DNA of 64,000 nt from Bryobacterales bacterium (lineage in GTDB: Bacteria; Acidobacteriota; Terriglobia; Bryobacterales; Bryobacteraceae): NCBI GenBank assembly GCA_016789905.1, contig JAEUQC010000074.1:1-64000 (forward strand), given 5' to 3'. Positions 34,020 to 46,193 of the stretch are shown here, in pieces (position 1 is the first letter of the stretch; the number at the start of each line of letters is the position of its first letter). The position numbers were made by a program, and so were the translations under genes. The notes under the pieces are model-generated. The model was not told the DNA's origin. It saw nothing but the letters and a program-made list of their open reading frames with translations, and did not search any database.

Positions 34020-37000
34020 ATGACGCTCGTAACTTCACGCACTAAGTTCCTCGTCGCGGTCACGTTCGTACTGCTCAACGCGGCGCCCTGCATGTTCGGC
34101 CAAGTTCTCTTTGGCTCTCTGGTGGGCAACATTACCGACGCCACTGGCGCGGCCGTTCCCGGCGCTACTGTCAAGATTACCGAAACCTCAACCGGCCAGA
34201 CGCGTGAACTGGAAACCAACGCAGCAGGCATTTACACCATCTCCACAGTTCCGCAGGGAATTTACGACGTCTCCGTTTCAAAGAGCGGCTTTCGCGCCTT
34301 CCGCGCAAGTTCGGTAACCGTCCGGCTCAACACGGTGGTCCGGGTAGATGCGGCGCTTGAGGTAGGCGCCGTGACAGAGAGCGTGCAGGTCACATCGCAA
34401 GCCGCCATACTTCAAACCGATAAGGCTGACGTGCACGCGGAAATCTCTTCCACCTCGCTGCAGAATATCCCCCAGGCCACGCGCACTTACCAGGGCATGC
34501 TCGCCCTGATCCCCGGTATTGCGCCACCCACGGCCAGCGGCGGCGGCACCAACAACCCCTCCAAGTCAATGCAGGTGACCGCCAATGGCACCAGCCGCAA
34601 TGGCACGAACTTTCGCATTGAAGGCGTGAGCGCCACAAACCCTTGGGTTCAGTTTTTCTCAAGCTACGTCCCCTCCGTGGAAGCGATTGAAACCGTGAAC
34701 GTGGTTACAACAAGCCCGGATGCCGAGCAAGGGTTGGCGGGCGGTGCGTCGGTGAACGTACAACTGAAAAGCGGAACCAACGCCCTTCATGGCTCGGTGT
34801 ACGCGTATCACATCAACAGCGGGACGAAGGCAAGGCCCTTCTTTCTGCCGGCCAGCCAGGGCATTCCGAAGCTGGTCAACAACGACGTTGGCGCGACGCT
34901 CGGCGGTCCCATCGTCAAGAACAAACTCTTCTATTTCGTAAGTTACGAAGCTGATCTTATCCGGCAAGGCTCCGCACAATTGACTACCGTACCCACGGCG
35001 GCCATTCGAACCGGCAATATGACGGCATCACCGAATGAGATCTTTGATCCCGCCACCGGCGCCGCAAATGGCAGCGGCCGGCAGCCGTTCCCAGGCAAGA
35101 TCATTCCCGCCAGCCGCATCAGCCCCATCACCAACAAGCTCGTCGCGTTGGTCCCGCAGCCCAACATCCCTAACGCCCTTGTCGCGAACTACTACGTCAA
35201 CACCCCGATCCTCTATGACCTGCACAAGCTCGATTCCAAGTTCGATTGGAACGTTTCGCAGCAATTGCGCGCCGTGGGCCGATTCGCCCGTCAGCCATAC
35301 AACAACGTGCAAGAGACGATTTTTGGCGACGTGCTCGCGGGATCGCCAAACAAGTTCCAGAACGGCTCCACGCTTGCCCCGTCCGGCACGGTCACCTACG
35401 TTGCCAGCCCCAACATCGTCGTCGACGGCACATTTGGGCTCCAGGTGGTGGATCAGACACTGTTCCCCCCCGGCACTGATACGAAATATGGATCCGATTT
35501 TCTGGGAATTCCAGGAACGAACCTGGGCGAGACTCCGCTCTATGGCGGCATGCCTCAGTTCTCCATCAGCACATACAGCGGGTACGGTTATTCATACACG
35601 CCACTCCAGTATAAGCAGAAGACCTTTCAATATACCGGGAACGTGAGTTGGATCAAGGGCGCGCACAACCTACGCTTCGGTGTCGACTTGAACCGTCAAC
35701 ACATGGATCATTTTGAAATCGCACCGACCAACTTTTCGTTCAACGGGAATGTGACCAGCCTTCGTGGCGGCGCGGGGCCGAACCAGTTCAACAGCTACGG
35801 CGACTTCCTGCTCGGCCTGCCGGTCAGCTATGTCAATAGCCGCCAGACCGTTCCGATGATCACACTTCGCAGTTGGCAGCAGAGCCTCTACGTCCGCGAC
35901 CAATGGCAGGCCACGCGCAAGCTTACCTTATCGCTCGGCCTCCGTTGGGAATACTATCCGGTGCCTACGCGGGCCGACCGTGGCATTGAGCGCTTCGACC
36001 TCAAGACCAACACGTATCTGATCTGCGGCGTGGGCAGCACACCGCGCGACTGCGGCATCAAGGTTTCCAAAGCACTCTTTGCGCCGCGCATCGGCATCGC
36101 GTATCGCCCGTCGGACAGCCTGGTCGTCCGTCTCGGCTATGCGCTGAGCCCCGAACAGATCAACATGGCTCGCGACGGCATTTCCAGCTACCCCGTTCGT
36201 GTGGATTTCAGCGCCACGGGTACGGATGCCTTCGCGCCGGTTGGCCCCCTTGCCGCCGGAATCCCGCAGATCCCGACGCCCGATATCAGCAAGGGCTCCA
36301 TTGCCCTTCCCCCCGGCGCAACGTTTTCAACCAATGACGAAAAGCACGTGCGCGGCTACGTCCAATCCGCGAATCTGACCATCCAGAAAACGCTGCCTGG
36401 CAACTTCGTTGTCTCTGGCGGCTACGTTGGCACCAAGACCATTCATCAGCACACCCGCTACAACGTGAACCATGGCCAGATTGGCGGCGGCGCGGCCAGC
36501 CAGCCTTACTTCCGGCTCTTCGGTATCACGGGCGCGGCGCGGGTGATTCTCCCCATCGTCTCAATGAGCTACCACTCCTTCCAGACGACGCTTGACCGCC
36601 GCTTTTCTAATGGGATCACCTTTTCCGCCGCCTATACGCGTTCCAAGTGGATGGGACTTTGCTGTAGCGAATCCGGGGACGGCGAACCGGCGATTGCCAT
36701 TCCGGAGTACCGCCATCTGGCCCGCTCCCTCATGCCCGGCGACCGGCCCAACAACTTCCGGCTCTCCATGCTTGCCGAACTTCCCTTCGGTAAGGGAAAA
36801 CGCTATATCCAGTCTGGCGTGGCAGCTTGGATCGCGGGCGGTTGGCGACTGAATGGCGTCTTCAGTAAATACTCCGGTTCGCCGTTCTCTGTCAGCGCTT
36901 CGGGTGCGTCGCTCAACGCCCCAGGCAGCACCCAGCGGGCGGATCAGATCAAACCAGAAGTGGCCATCTACGGCAACATATCGTCCTACTTTGATCCGCT

Positions 37001-37325
37001 CGCCTTCGCTCCCGTCACAACAGCTCGTTTTGGCACCGCCGGCTTCAACTCGCTGCGCGGCCCTGGCGTGACGAATCTCGATGCCAGCGTCTTCCGCGAC
37101 TTCAGAGTCACGGAACGATTCACAATCCAACTTCGCGCCGAGGCATTGAATTTCACCAACACGCCGCATTTTTCAAACCCCGGCGCCAATGTGTCGAACC
37201 TGCAACTCAATCCAGACGGCTCCATCCGCAATCTTGGGGGTTTCACACAAATCACCGGCGTCAGCGCTCCAAGCCGGCTAACCGACGAGAGGTTCTTCCG
37301 TTTCGGCCTTCGCATCGGATTCTAG
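34020..37325 (+). CDS. TonB-dependent receptor, Oar-like
   Basis: A complete 1101-residue receptor. A signal peptide (TKFLVAVTFVLLNAAPCMFG) leads into a carboxypeptidase-regulatory beta-sandwich (about 32-105, GNITDATGAAVPGATVKITE). The plug follows (about 110-240, with TYQGMLALIPGIAPP and FRIEGVSATNP), then a long barrel ending FFRFGLRIGF. It belongs to the acidobacterial Oar-like group that brings bulky nutrients across the outer membrane. I start it at ATG 34020 because that gives the signal peptide and lies eight bases after TATACT; the frame stays open further upstream into the antisense of the cytochrome gene. The UGA-containing AhpD-like gene follows after 68 nt. Confidence 0.94.
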   Translation: MTLVTSRTKFLVAVTFVLLNAAPCMFGQVLFGSLVGNITDATGAAVPGATVKITETSTGQTRELETNAAGIYTISTVPQGIYDVSVSKSGFRAFRASSVTVRLNTVVRVDAALEVGAVTESVQVTSQAAILQTDKADVHAEISSTSLQNIPQATRTYQGMLALIPGIAPPTASGGGTNNPSKSMQVTANGTSRNGTNFRIEGVSATNPWVQFFSSYVPSVEAIETVNVVTTSPDAEQGLAGGASVNVQLKSGTNALHGSVYAYHINSGTKARPFFLPASQGIPKLVNNDVGATLGGPIVKNKLFYFVSYEADLIRQGSAQLTTVPTAAIRTGNMTASPNEIFDPATGAANGSGRQPFPGKIIPASRISPITNKLVALVPQPNIPNALVANYYVNTPILYDLHKLDSKFDWNVSQQLRAVGRFARQPYNNVQETIFGDVLAGSPNKFQNGSTLAPSGTVTYVASPNIVVDGTFGLQVVDQTLFPPGTDTKYGSDFLGIPGTNLGETPLYGGMPQFSISTYSGYGYSYTPLQYKQKTFQYTGNVSWIKGAHNLRFGVDLNRQHMDHFEIAPTNFSFNGNVTSLRGGAGPNQFNSYGDFLLGLPVSYVNSRQTVPMITLRSWQQSLYVRDQWQATRKLTLSLGLRWEYYPVPTRADRGIERFDLKTNTYLICGVGSTPRDCGIKVSKALFAPRIGIAYRPSDSLVVRLGYALSPEQINMARDGISSYPVRVDFSATGTDAFAPVGPLAAGIPQIPTPDISKGSIALPPGATFSTNDEKHVRGYVQSANLTIQKTLPGNFVVSGGYVGTKTIHQHTRYNVNHGQIGGGAASQPYFRLFGITGAARVILPIVSMSYHSFQTTLDRRFSNGITFSAAYTRSKWMGLCCSESGDGEPAIAIPEYRHLARSLMPGDRPNNFRLSMLAELPFGKGKRYIQSGVAAWIAGGWRLNGVFSKYSGSPFSVSASGASLNAPGSTQRADQIKPEVAIYGNISSYFDPLAFAPVTTARFGTAGFNSLRGPGVTNLDASVFRDFRVTERFTIQLRAEALNFTNTPHFSNPGANVSNLQLNPDGSIRNLGGFTQITGVSAPSRLTDERFFRFGLRIGF

Positions 37326-37378
37326 CGTTTCCACGCGCTAGTCCATTTCTACTATTGCCCGGCGGCCGGCCACACCGG

Positions 37379-37384
37379 TATTCT
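37379..37384 (+). promoter_or_regulatory. Candidate -10 box of the UGA-containing AhpD-like gene
   Basis: TATTCT, nine bases before the ATG at 37394, with no Shine-Dalgarno. Suggests that the gene and the kinase behind it are transcribed from here. Confidence 0.35.
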
Positions 37385-37393
37385 CGCTCCACG

Positions 37394-37990
37394 ATGAAAC
37401 CGATGTTTCTGCCGGCCGTCGAGGCCAACCCCGCACCTGGGCCATACGCTCGTGCGATTGCCGCATTTGCCAAGGGTGGAGGGGAGTATGCGCAAATCTG
37501 GCACCTGTTCGCGTTCAAACCCCAGGCCACGGAACATCTGGCCGCATTCACGCACGAGATCCTTCACGGGGAGGCTCCGCTAACGGCTGGCCTTCGTGAA
37601 CTCATCGCCGCCTTCACCTCTTCGCGCAATCGGTGTCCGTTTTGACTTAAGTCCCACGCCGCGGTCGCGGCGGAATTACTCGGCAGTGAGGAAGCCGTTC
37701 TGGCCGTCCTCGCCGACTTCGAGTCGTCCGCACTATCGGACGCCGAAAAGGCGCTCTTCCGATTCATAGACAAAGTGAATGCAGACTCGCCGAATATCAC
37801 CGCCGCCGACATCACTCCCCTTCATGCGGCCGGCTGGACCGATGAACAGATCTACTATGCCATTACAGTTTGCGCCTTGCTCAACTTTTACAACCGCTGG
37901 ATCGACTCGACCGGCGTCCACGCACTGTCCGACGAAGCCCACCGCGCCGGCGGCAAGCGAACAGCATTGAATGGATACATTCGAAAGTAG
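37394..37990 (+). CDS. AhpD-like peroxidase, candidate selenoprotein (in-frame TGA = Sec84)
   Basis: One frame gives a full 198-residue AhpD/peroxidase-related protein if the TGA at 37643-37645 is read as an amino acid. The site reads Glu69, Cys81-Pro-Phe-Sec84, then LKS-His88: E-x11-C-x2-U-x3-H, the exact spacing of AhpD (and of the Cys homologue at 7742). The TGA replaces the second, peroxide-reacting Cys. The frame is open on both sides, with normal family sequence after it (SHAAVAAELLGSEEAVLAVL, later YAITVCALLNFYNRWIDSTG). A SECIS-like hairpin follows the TGA. It would reduce peroxides in the cytoplasm with a thiol partner. The start ATG at 37394 has TATTCT nine bases upstream. The alternative is a pseudogene with one nonsense mutation. 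Conventional gene callers would split it at the TGA. Confidence 0.78.
37646..37672 (+). other. Candidate bacterial SECIS element
   Basis: Directly after the TGA, CGCCGC (37657-37662) pairs perfectly with GCGGCG (37667-37672) and presents the four-base loop GGTC (37663-37666). Seventeen bases separate the TGA from the loop, and the loop begins with G. Bacterial SECIS rules ask for a loop 16-37 nt from the UGA with G among the first two loop bases. The E. coli fdhF element, from memory, also has a GGUC loop 18 nt from its UGA. The stem is short (6 bp) but all G-C. Confidence 0.6.
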
Positions 37991-38017
37991 AGGGCCGCAC
38001 CCTGCCATCCTAAAGCT

Positions 38018-39319
38018 GTGGATGCCCGTCTGCGAATCATGAGTTCCCCCACCGCCCGCCTTGCCGGCGGGGTTGTTCTCACGCTCGTCATTATCCTGGC
38101 CTACGCCGGGTACACGCTCAATTCCGTCCGCCGCATGCGTCAGGTGCAAACCGATATCGTCGACACCAATCGCAAATCGGCGCTCCAACTCATTCGCATT
38201 CAGGGCGACTTGAACGCGCTGGCGCTTGCCTTGCGCGACATGCTGGACCGCACGGAGAGTTACCCTCTTTCGGCGTGGGCGTCGCAGCTCGACCGGATTC
38301 GAGAGAACCTCGACGATGCGCTTCGCGCTGAGTCGCGGATCGCCACTGCACGGCGCGATCCGCAGCAAAACGCCTATTTGCAAGCTTCCTTCCAACAACT
38401 ATGGTCCGCTGTTGCCCAGATGAAAGCCCTCGCCGCGCAGGGCCAGAGCGAGGAGACGATAAGCTTCATCCGGGAGACGCTGGAACCACAGCAGCAGGCG
38501 CTCACTTCGTTTACCGCCCGGCTGCTGGTTCAGAACAACGCGGAGGAGCAACGAGCGGCCACGCAGGTGGCGGCCATCTACTCCGAAATTGAGCGCAACG
38601 CCTACCTCTTCCTGGCCATATCGCTCGCGCTGGTGCTCGTCGTCAGCCTGGGACTTATCCGTTCGAACCGGCTCCTTTTCGACCGGCTTGCCAGCCTGTC
38701 CAATCAGCGGCGCGAACTCGCCCAACAACTCATCTCTTCGCAGGAATCCACGCTTCGCACCATCTCCCGTGACTTGCATGACGAGTTCGGCCAAATCCTC
38801 ACTGCGCTCGGCGCCATGCTTACGCGCGCGGCGCGCCACGCACCGGACTCCTTCACCGCGGAATTGCAGGAATCGAGAGCGATAGTGCAAGACACGCTCG
38901 AAAAAGTCCGCGCCCTCTCCCAAACGCTACAGCCCGTTATTCTCGAAGAGCAGGGCCTGGGCCCGGCAATTGAATGGCACATCTCCGTTTTTCAGCGCCA
39001 AACCGGAATCGCGGTGGAATACCATCCGCCGGCGACGCCACCCGTGATGGAACATACGCGCTCGATCCATGTTTTCCGAATTCTACAGGAAGCGTTAAAC
39101 AATGCCGCTCGCCACGCAAACGTCGAAACCGTGACGGTCCGGCTCATCAACGAACCCTTCACACTCCAGGTGGCGGACAACGGCGGGGGCATCGATGCAT
39201 CGGCCACACCCGGCGTCGGACTGGCCGGTATGCGCGAACGCGCCGAATTGCTCGGAGGCGCGCTGTCCGTCGTCTCTCCACCCGGAACAACAATTACGCT
39301 GCAGGTACCCTATGTCTAA
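38018..39319 (+). CDS. NarL-type sensor histidine kinase
   Basis: A 433-residue kinase. TM1 (about 16-36) and TM2 (about 196-214) enclose a 160-residue helical periplasmic sensor, like a four-helix bundle. The dimerisation domain is HisKA_3 with the phosphoacceptor His254 in TISRDLHDEFGQILTALGAM, and the ATPase shows LQEALNNAARHA (N-box), VADNGGGID and GVGLAGMRERAELLGG. It begins at GTG 38018, 27 nt after the AhpD-like gene (an ATG at 38039 is also possible), and its end overlaps the regulator start by eight bases. The signal is unknown; its position suggests peroxide or redox stress (inference). Confidence 0.93.
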   Translation: MDARLRIMSSPTARLAGGVVLTLVIILAYAGYTLNSVRRMRQVQTDIVDTNRKSALQLIRIQGDLNALALALRDMLDRTESYPLSAWASQLDRIRENLDDALRAESRIATARRDPQQNAYLQASFQQLWSAVAQMKALAAQGQSEETISFIRETLEPQQQALTSFTARLLVQNNAEEQRAATQVAAIYSEIERNAYLFLAISLALVLVVSLGLIRSNRLLFDRLASLSNQRRELAQQLISSQESTLRTISRDLHDEFGQILTALGAMLTRAARHAPDSFTAELQESRAIVQDTLEKVRALSQTLQPVILEEQGLGPAIEWHISVFQRQTGIAVEYHPPATPPVMEHTRSIHVFRILQEALNNAARHANVETVTVRLINEPFTLQVADNGGGIDASATPGVGLAGMRERAELLGGALSVVSPPGTTITLQVPYV

Positions 39320-39929
39320 GATTCGCGTTCTCCTTGTCGATGACCACGCCCTCGTTCGCCGGGGCTTCCGCCGGCTGTTGGAAGACGATCCCGGCATCGA
39401 AGTGGTTGGCGAAGCCGGAGATGGACTGGAGGCCGAGGAACTAGTTCGCCGCCATGCGCCGCACGTCGTTGTCCTCGACTTCGCCATGCCGCTGCAGAAC
39501 GGCGCGCTCACCACGCGCAAACTACTTGCCGCGCAACCCGGGCTGCGGGTACTGATCCTCAGCATGCACGTTGAACCCAGTTACGTTACGCTGTGCCAGG
39601 AGGCAGGCGCGGCGGGCTACCTGCTGAAGAACGCGCTCGATCTGGAACTGGTGGACGCCATCAAGCAGGTGGCGGGGGGGCAAACGGTACACGACCCGCG
39701 CCTGCCGTCCTCCGCCCCGATTGGCAAGCGGACCCTGACGACGCGCGAACTCGAGGTACTGCAACATATCGCCGCCGGCCGCTCCAATAGAGAGGTGGCC
39801 GCATTGCTCGGCCTCAGCGTGAACACCATCAGTGTCCATCGCGCCAATATCATGGATGCCCTCGGCGTTCACAACACCGCCGATCTTGTGGTCTACTCCA
39901 TTCGCCACGGCCTCGTCACACTCCCATGA
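39312..39929 (+). CDS. NarL/FixJ-family response regulator
   Basis: A 205-residue regulator. The receiver domain has Asp10-Asp11 (LLVDDHALV), phosphoacceptor Asp56 (VVVLDFAMP) and Lys in GYLLKNALD. The C-terminal LuxR-type helix-turn-helix reads TLTTRELEVLQHIAAGRSNR and VAALLGLSVNTISVHRANIM. The ATG at 39312 overlaps the kinase stop by eight bases, and its own stop overlaps the next start (ATGA), so kinase, regulator and the CRTAC1-like protein are translated as a coupled unit. Confidence 0.94.
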   Translation: MSKIRVLLVDDHALVRRGFRRLLEDDPGIEVVGEAGDGLEAEELVRRHAPHVVVLDFAMPLQNGALTTRKLLAAQPGLRVLILSMHVEPSYVTLCQEAGAAGYLLKNALDLELVDAIKQVAGGQTVHDPRLPSSAPIGKRTLTTRELEVLQHIAAGRSNREVAALLGLSVNTISVHRANIMDALGVHNTADLVVYSIRHGLVTLP

Positions 39930-41560
39930 CCCGCCGCCAACTTCTGCTTGCGCTGGCCGCGCCGCCTCCGCCGCTGGTTCAACTCGTTGATGTCACGCGC
40001 GCCGCGGGCCTCAACTTCGTCCACCATACCGGCGCTTTCGGGTCCCGGTTTCTGCCGGAGACGCTTGGCCCTGGCTGCGCCCTTCTGGATTATGACAACG
40101 ATGGCTGGCCGGATATTCTTCTGATGAACGGCCAGGACTGGCCCGGCCACCCGCGCCGCGCCGCCACGCTTCAGCTATTACGCAACAACCGCAACGGCAC
40201 TTTCACGGACGTTACGCGGGCGGCCGGCCTGGACTTTCCGTTCTATGGTCTCGGCGTGGCGGTTGCCGACTTCAACAACGATGGCTTCCCCGATCTCTAC
40301 CTCACCGGCGTCGGGCAGAACCGGCTACTGCGGAACACAGGACGCGGGACGTTTGAAGACGTCACCGTCAAGAGCGGTCTTGGCAACCGCACCGGCTTTT
40401 CTACATCGGCCATGTGGTTTGATTACGACCGCGATGGACATCTCGATCTCTTCGTCTGCAACTATGTACGCTGGACGCCGTCGCAGGACGTCTTCTGTAC
40501 GCTCGACGGGAAGAAGAAATCGTACTGCACGCCCGAAGCGTATCGCGGCGCGACGTGCTGGCTATTCCGCAACCGGGGTGACGGAACATTTGAAGACGTT
40601 ACGGCGAAGAGTGGACTGTTCGATACCTCTTCCAAATCGCTTGGCGTCGCGATGCTCGATATCGATTCCGATGGCTGGCCCGACTTGTTCGTGGCCAACG
40701 ACACACAGCCCAACAAGCTGTACCGGAACAACCGCGACGGCACGTTCCGGGAGGTAGCCGTCCGCTCCGGCGTAGCGTTCGGGGAGGACGGACGCGCCCG
40801 CGCCGGCATGGGTGTGGACGCGGGAGATTTTCGCCGCACAGGCGTTGAAGGACTCGCCATTACGAATTTCGACAACGAGATGATCAGCCTCTACGAAGGC
40901 ACTCCCAACGGCTTTGTAGACCGCGCGGCGCAGACCGGCATTGCATCCGCCTCTCGCGCCACGCTTGGTTTCGGCTGCCTGTTTTTCGATGCCGATCTGG
41001 ACGGTCAGCTCGACCTGCTCGCGGTGAACGGCCATATCGACGACTCCGTTCGCGGACGCGCATACGCCCAGCCTCCGCACTTATTCTGGAACGACGGCGC
41101 CGGCAAGTTTCACGACGTTTCCGCGCAGGCGGGCGAGAGCTTCGCCAAGCCAAAGGTCGGCCGCGGTCTTGCGCTGGGGGATTTTGATCGCGATGGCGAT
41201 CTGGACGTATTGCTTACCACGAACGGCGGGCCCGCCTACCTCTATCGCAACGACGTTTCCAACGGGAACCAGTCGATCCGCTTCCGTTTGGAAGGCCGCA
41301 AGTCCAACCGCGACGGCATCGGCGCCGTGGTTCAGATCGACGAGGCAACGGGCTCACAGACACGGCGCATCCGCAGCGGCTCCAGCTATTTATCCTCGTC
41401 GACACTTGCCGCCACGTTTGGCGTTGGCGGGCAACGGACTATCAAGCGCGCCATCATCCGCTGGCCGAGCGGGCGCGTGGACGAACATGCGAATCTCGCC
41501 ACCGGCCGCACCTATCATTGCATGGAAGGGCAGGCGCCGGTGGCGCTCAACTACCGCTAG
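39926..41560 (+). CDS. CRTAC1-like FG-GAP/ASPIC-UnbV repeat protein
   Basis: A 544-residue exported beta-propeller protein. A short leader (RRQLLLALAAPPPPLVQ) precedes VCBS/FG-GAP repeats, each with a calcium loop: DYDNDGWPD, DFNNDGFPD, DYDRDGHLD, DIDSDGWPD, DADLDGQLD and DFDRDGDLD. The C-terminal ASPIC/UnbV domain carries SNRDGIGAVVQIDEATGSQ, GSSYLSSS and IIRWPSGRVDEHA. Such proteins are very common in Acidobacteria; a role in outer-surface binding is usually assumed. It is translationally coupled to a two-component system, which is unusual, and followed by a TonB receptor. Confidence 0.9.
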   Translation: MTRRQLLLALAAPPPPLVQLVDVTRAAGLNFVHHTGAFGSRFLPETLGPGCALLDYDNDGWPDILLMNGQDWPGHPRRAATLQLLRNNRNGTFTDVTRAAGLDFPFYGLGVAVADFNNDGFPDLYLTGVGQNRLLRNTGRGTFEDVTVKSGLGNRTGFSTSAMWFDYDRDGHLDLFVCNYVRWTPSQDVFCTLDGKKKSYCTPEAYRGATCWLFRNRGDGTFEDVTAKSGLFDTSSKSLGVAMLDIDSDGWPDLFVANDTQPNKLYRNNRDGTFREVAVRSGVAFGEDGRARAGMGVDAGDFRRTGVEGLAITNFDNEMISLYEGTPNGFVDRAAQTGIASASRATLGFGCLFFDADLDGQLDLLAVNGHIDDSVRGRAYAQPPHLFWNDGAGKFHDVSAQAGESFAKPKVGRGLALGDFDRDGDLDVLLTTNGGPAYLYRNDVSNGNQSIRFRLEGRKSNRDGIGAVVQIDEATGSQTRRIRSGSSYLSSSTLAATFGVGGQRTIKRAIIRWPSGRVDEHANLATGRTYHCMEGQAPVALNYR

Positions 41561-41597
41561 TACAATCCGATTAATGCCGCACCCATACCGAAACGGT

Positions 41598-41603
41598 TAG
41601 CCT
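41598..41603 (+). promoter_or_regulatory. Candidate -10 box of second TonB receptor
   Basis: TAGCCT, six bases before the GTG start at 41610, in the 49-nt gap after the CRTAC1-like gene. Confidence 0.35.
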
Positions 41604-41609
41604 GTCCGG

Positions 41610-44738
<3,129 letters not shown>

Positions 44739-44768
44739 ACAGTTGGGATGCGCTACGATCAACGAGGA

Positions 44769-46193
44769 ATGAACGCCAACGCCCCCACTCCTTACGACTA
44801 CGATCTCCTCGTCATCGGCAGCGGCCCCGCCGGACACCACGGAGCTATCGAAGCGGCCAAACTCGGAAAGCGCGTCGGCATTATCGACAAATCCGCCGAC
44901 CTGGGCGGCGTCTGCCTGCACACCGGCACCATCCCGTCAAAGACCTTGCGCGAAGCCGTGCTGTATCTATCGGGTTTTCGCCAGCGCAGCTTTTATGGGC
45001 GCGGCTACCGCCTGAAGGCACGCATTCACATCCAGGACCTGATGTTCCGCGTGAATGAGGTCATTAAGCGTCAGTACAGCGTCATCGAAGACCAGTTGCA
45101 GCGGCACGGCGTTCAGGTGATCGATGGCCACGCCAGCTTCACCGCCGGCGCGCATACATTGAAGGTCTCCAGCCCTCATGCCGAACGTGAACTCTCGGCC
45201 GCCAATATCCTCATCTCCTGCGGCACACGGCCGGCACGGCGCGAAGATATCCCTTTCGCGGCGCTTCAAGTCTTCGATACCGACGAGTTCATCAAGGTGA
45301 CCGAAGGCGAGTTTCCCAAGTCTGTCATCGTCGTTGGCGGCGGCGTTATTGGCCTGGAATATGCCTCGATGGCCGCGGCGCTTGGAAGCGAGGTGACCGT
45401 TGTTGAGGTTCGCGACTCGTTGCTGCCCCATGTGGACGCAGAGATCACCCAGGCACTGATGTATCAACTTCGGCGGGCGGGCGTCACCTTCCGCCTTGGT
45501 GAAAAGGTCGTTTCCGTTGAGGCGCTGGATACCACGCCGCTCACCACGGTCGCGCATCTGGAGAGCGGCAAACGGCTGATCGCTGAAGCGCTGTTGTACG
45601 CCGTGGGGCGCCAGCCCAATACCGACATGCTGAATCTGGCGGCAGTCGGCATCCCGATGGAGCCGCGCGGGCACTTGAAGGTGAATGAAGCGTTTCAGAC
45701 GCCGGTCCCCTATATTTATGCCGCCGGCGACGTTGTCGGCTTCCCCTCGCTAGCCTCCACGTCCATGGAGCAGGGCCGGCTGGCGGTCCGGCACATGTTC
45801 GGCGAAGTGGCAGAGAACCGGCCGGAACTTCTGCCGTTCGGCATATACACAATTCCCGAAATTTCCATGGTGGGCAAGAATGAGATCCAGCTTACGCAGG
45901 AGAAGGTGCCGTATGAAGTGGGCCTGGCGCAGTTCGATGAAGTGGCCAAGGCGCAGATCACCGGCGACCAGTCCGGCCTGTTGAAACTCATCTTCCATGC
46001 CGAGACGCTGCAACTGCTCGGCATTCACATTTTGGGCGACAACGCGAGCGAACTCGTTCACATCGGGCAAACGGTGATGATGACCGGCGGCACGATTGAA
46101 GCGCTGGCGAAGACTGTTTTCAACTATCCATCGCTGGCCGAAGCCTACCGCGTGGCCGCCATGAATGGGCTCGATAAACTGCGGCGCCGCTAA
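44769..46193 (+). CDS. sthA: Soluble pyridine nucleotide transhydrogenase
   Basis: A 474-residue flavoprotein of the disulfide-reductase family. FAD loop VIGSGPAGHHGAIEAAKLGK; the active-site region GGVCLHTGTIPSKTLREA has a single Cys where lipoamide dehydrogenases have two, which is diagnostic of SthA; NAD(P) loop VVVGGGVIGLEYAS; IYAAGDVVG; and an interface domain containing HILGDNASELVHIG. It transfers electrons between NADPH and NADH in the cytoplasm. TACGAT lies nine bases before the ATG at 44769 and supports that start; an ATG at 44748 in frame would add seven residues. It is convergent with the subtilase, sharing CTAA as stops on both strands. Confidence 0.94.
   Translation: MNANAPTPYDYDLLVIGSGPAGHHGAIEAAKLGKRVGIIDKSADLGGVCLHTGTIPSKTLREAVLYLSGFRQRSFYGRGYRLKARIHIQDLMFRVNEVIKRQYSVIEDQLQRHGVQVIDGHASFTAGAHTLKVSSPHAERELSAANILISCGTRPARREDIPFAALQVFDTDEFIKVTEGEFPKSVIVVGGGVIGLEYASMAAALGSEVTVVEVRDSLLPHVDAEITQALMYQLRRAGVTFRLGEKVVSVEALDTTPLTTVAHLESGKRLIAEALLYAVGRQPNTDMLNLAAVGIPMEPRGHLKVNEAFQTPVPYIYAAGDVVGFPSLASTSMEQGRLAVRHMFGEVAENRPELLPFGIYTIPEISMVGKNEIQLTQEKVPYEVGLAQFDEVAKAQITGDQSGLLKLIFHAETLQLLGIHILGDNASELVHIGQTVMMTGGTIEALAKTVFNYPSLAEAYRVAAMNGLDKLRRR

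Noticed and set aside
37355..37990. Reading the AhpD-like locus as two genes (a truncated N-terminal gene and a separate C-terminal gene) or as a frameshifted pseudogene
   Set aside because: Both halves are in the same frame with one TGA between them, so there is no frameshift. The TGA sits exactly at an active-site Cys and is followed by a SECIS-like hairpin. The second half has no start before residue 128 of the family.
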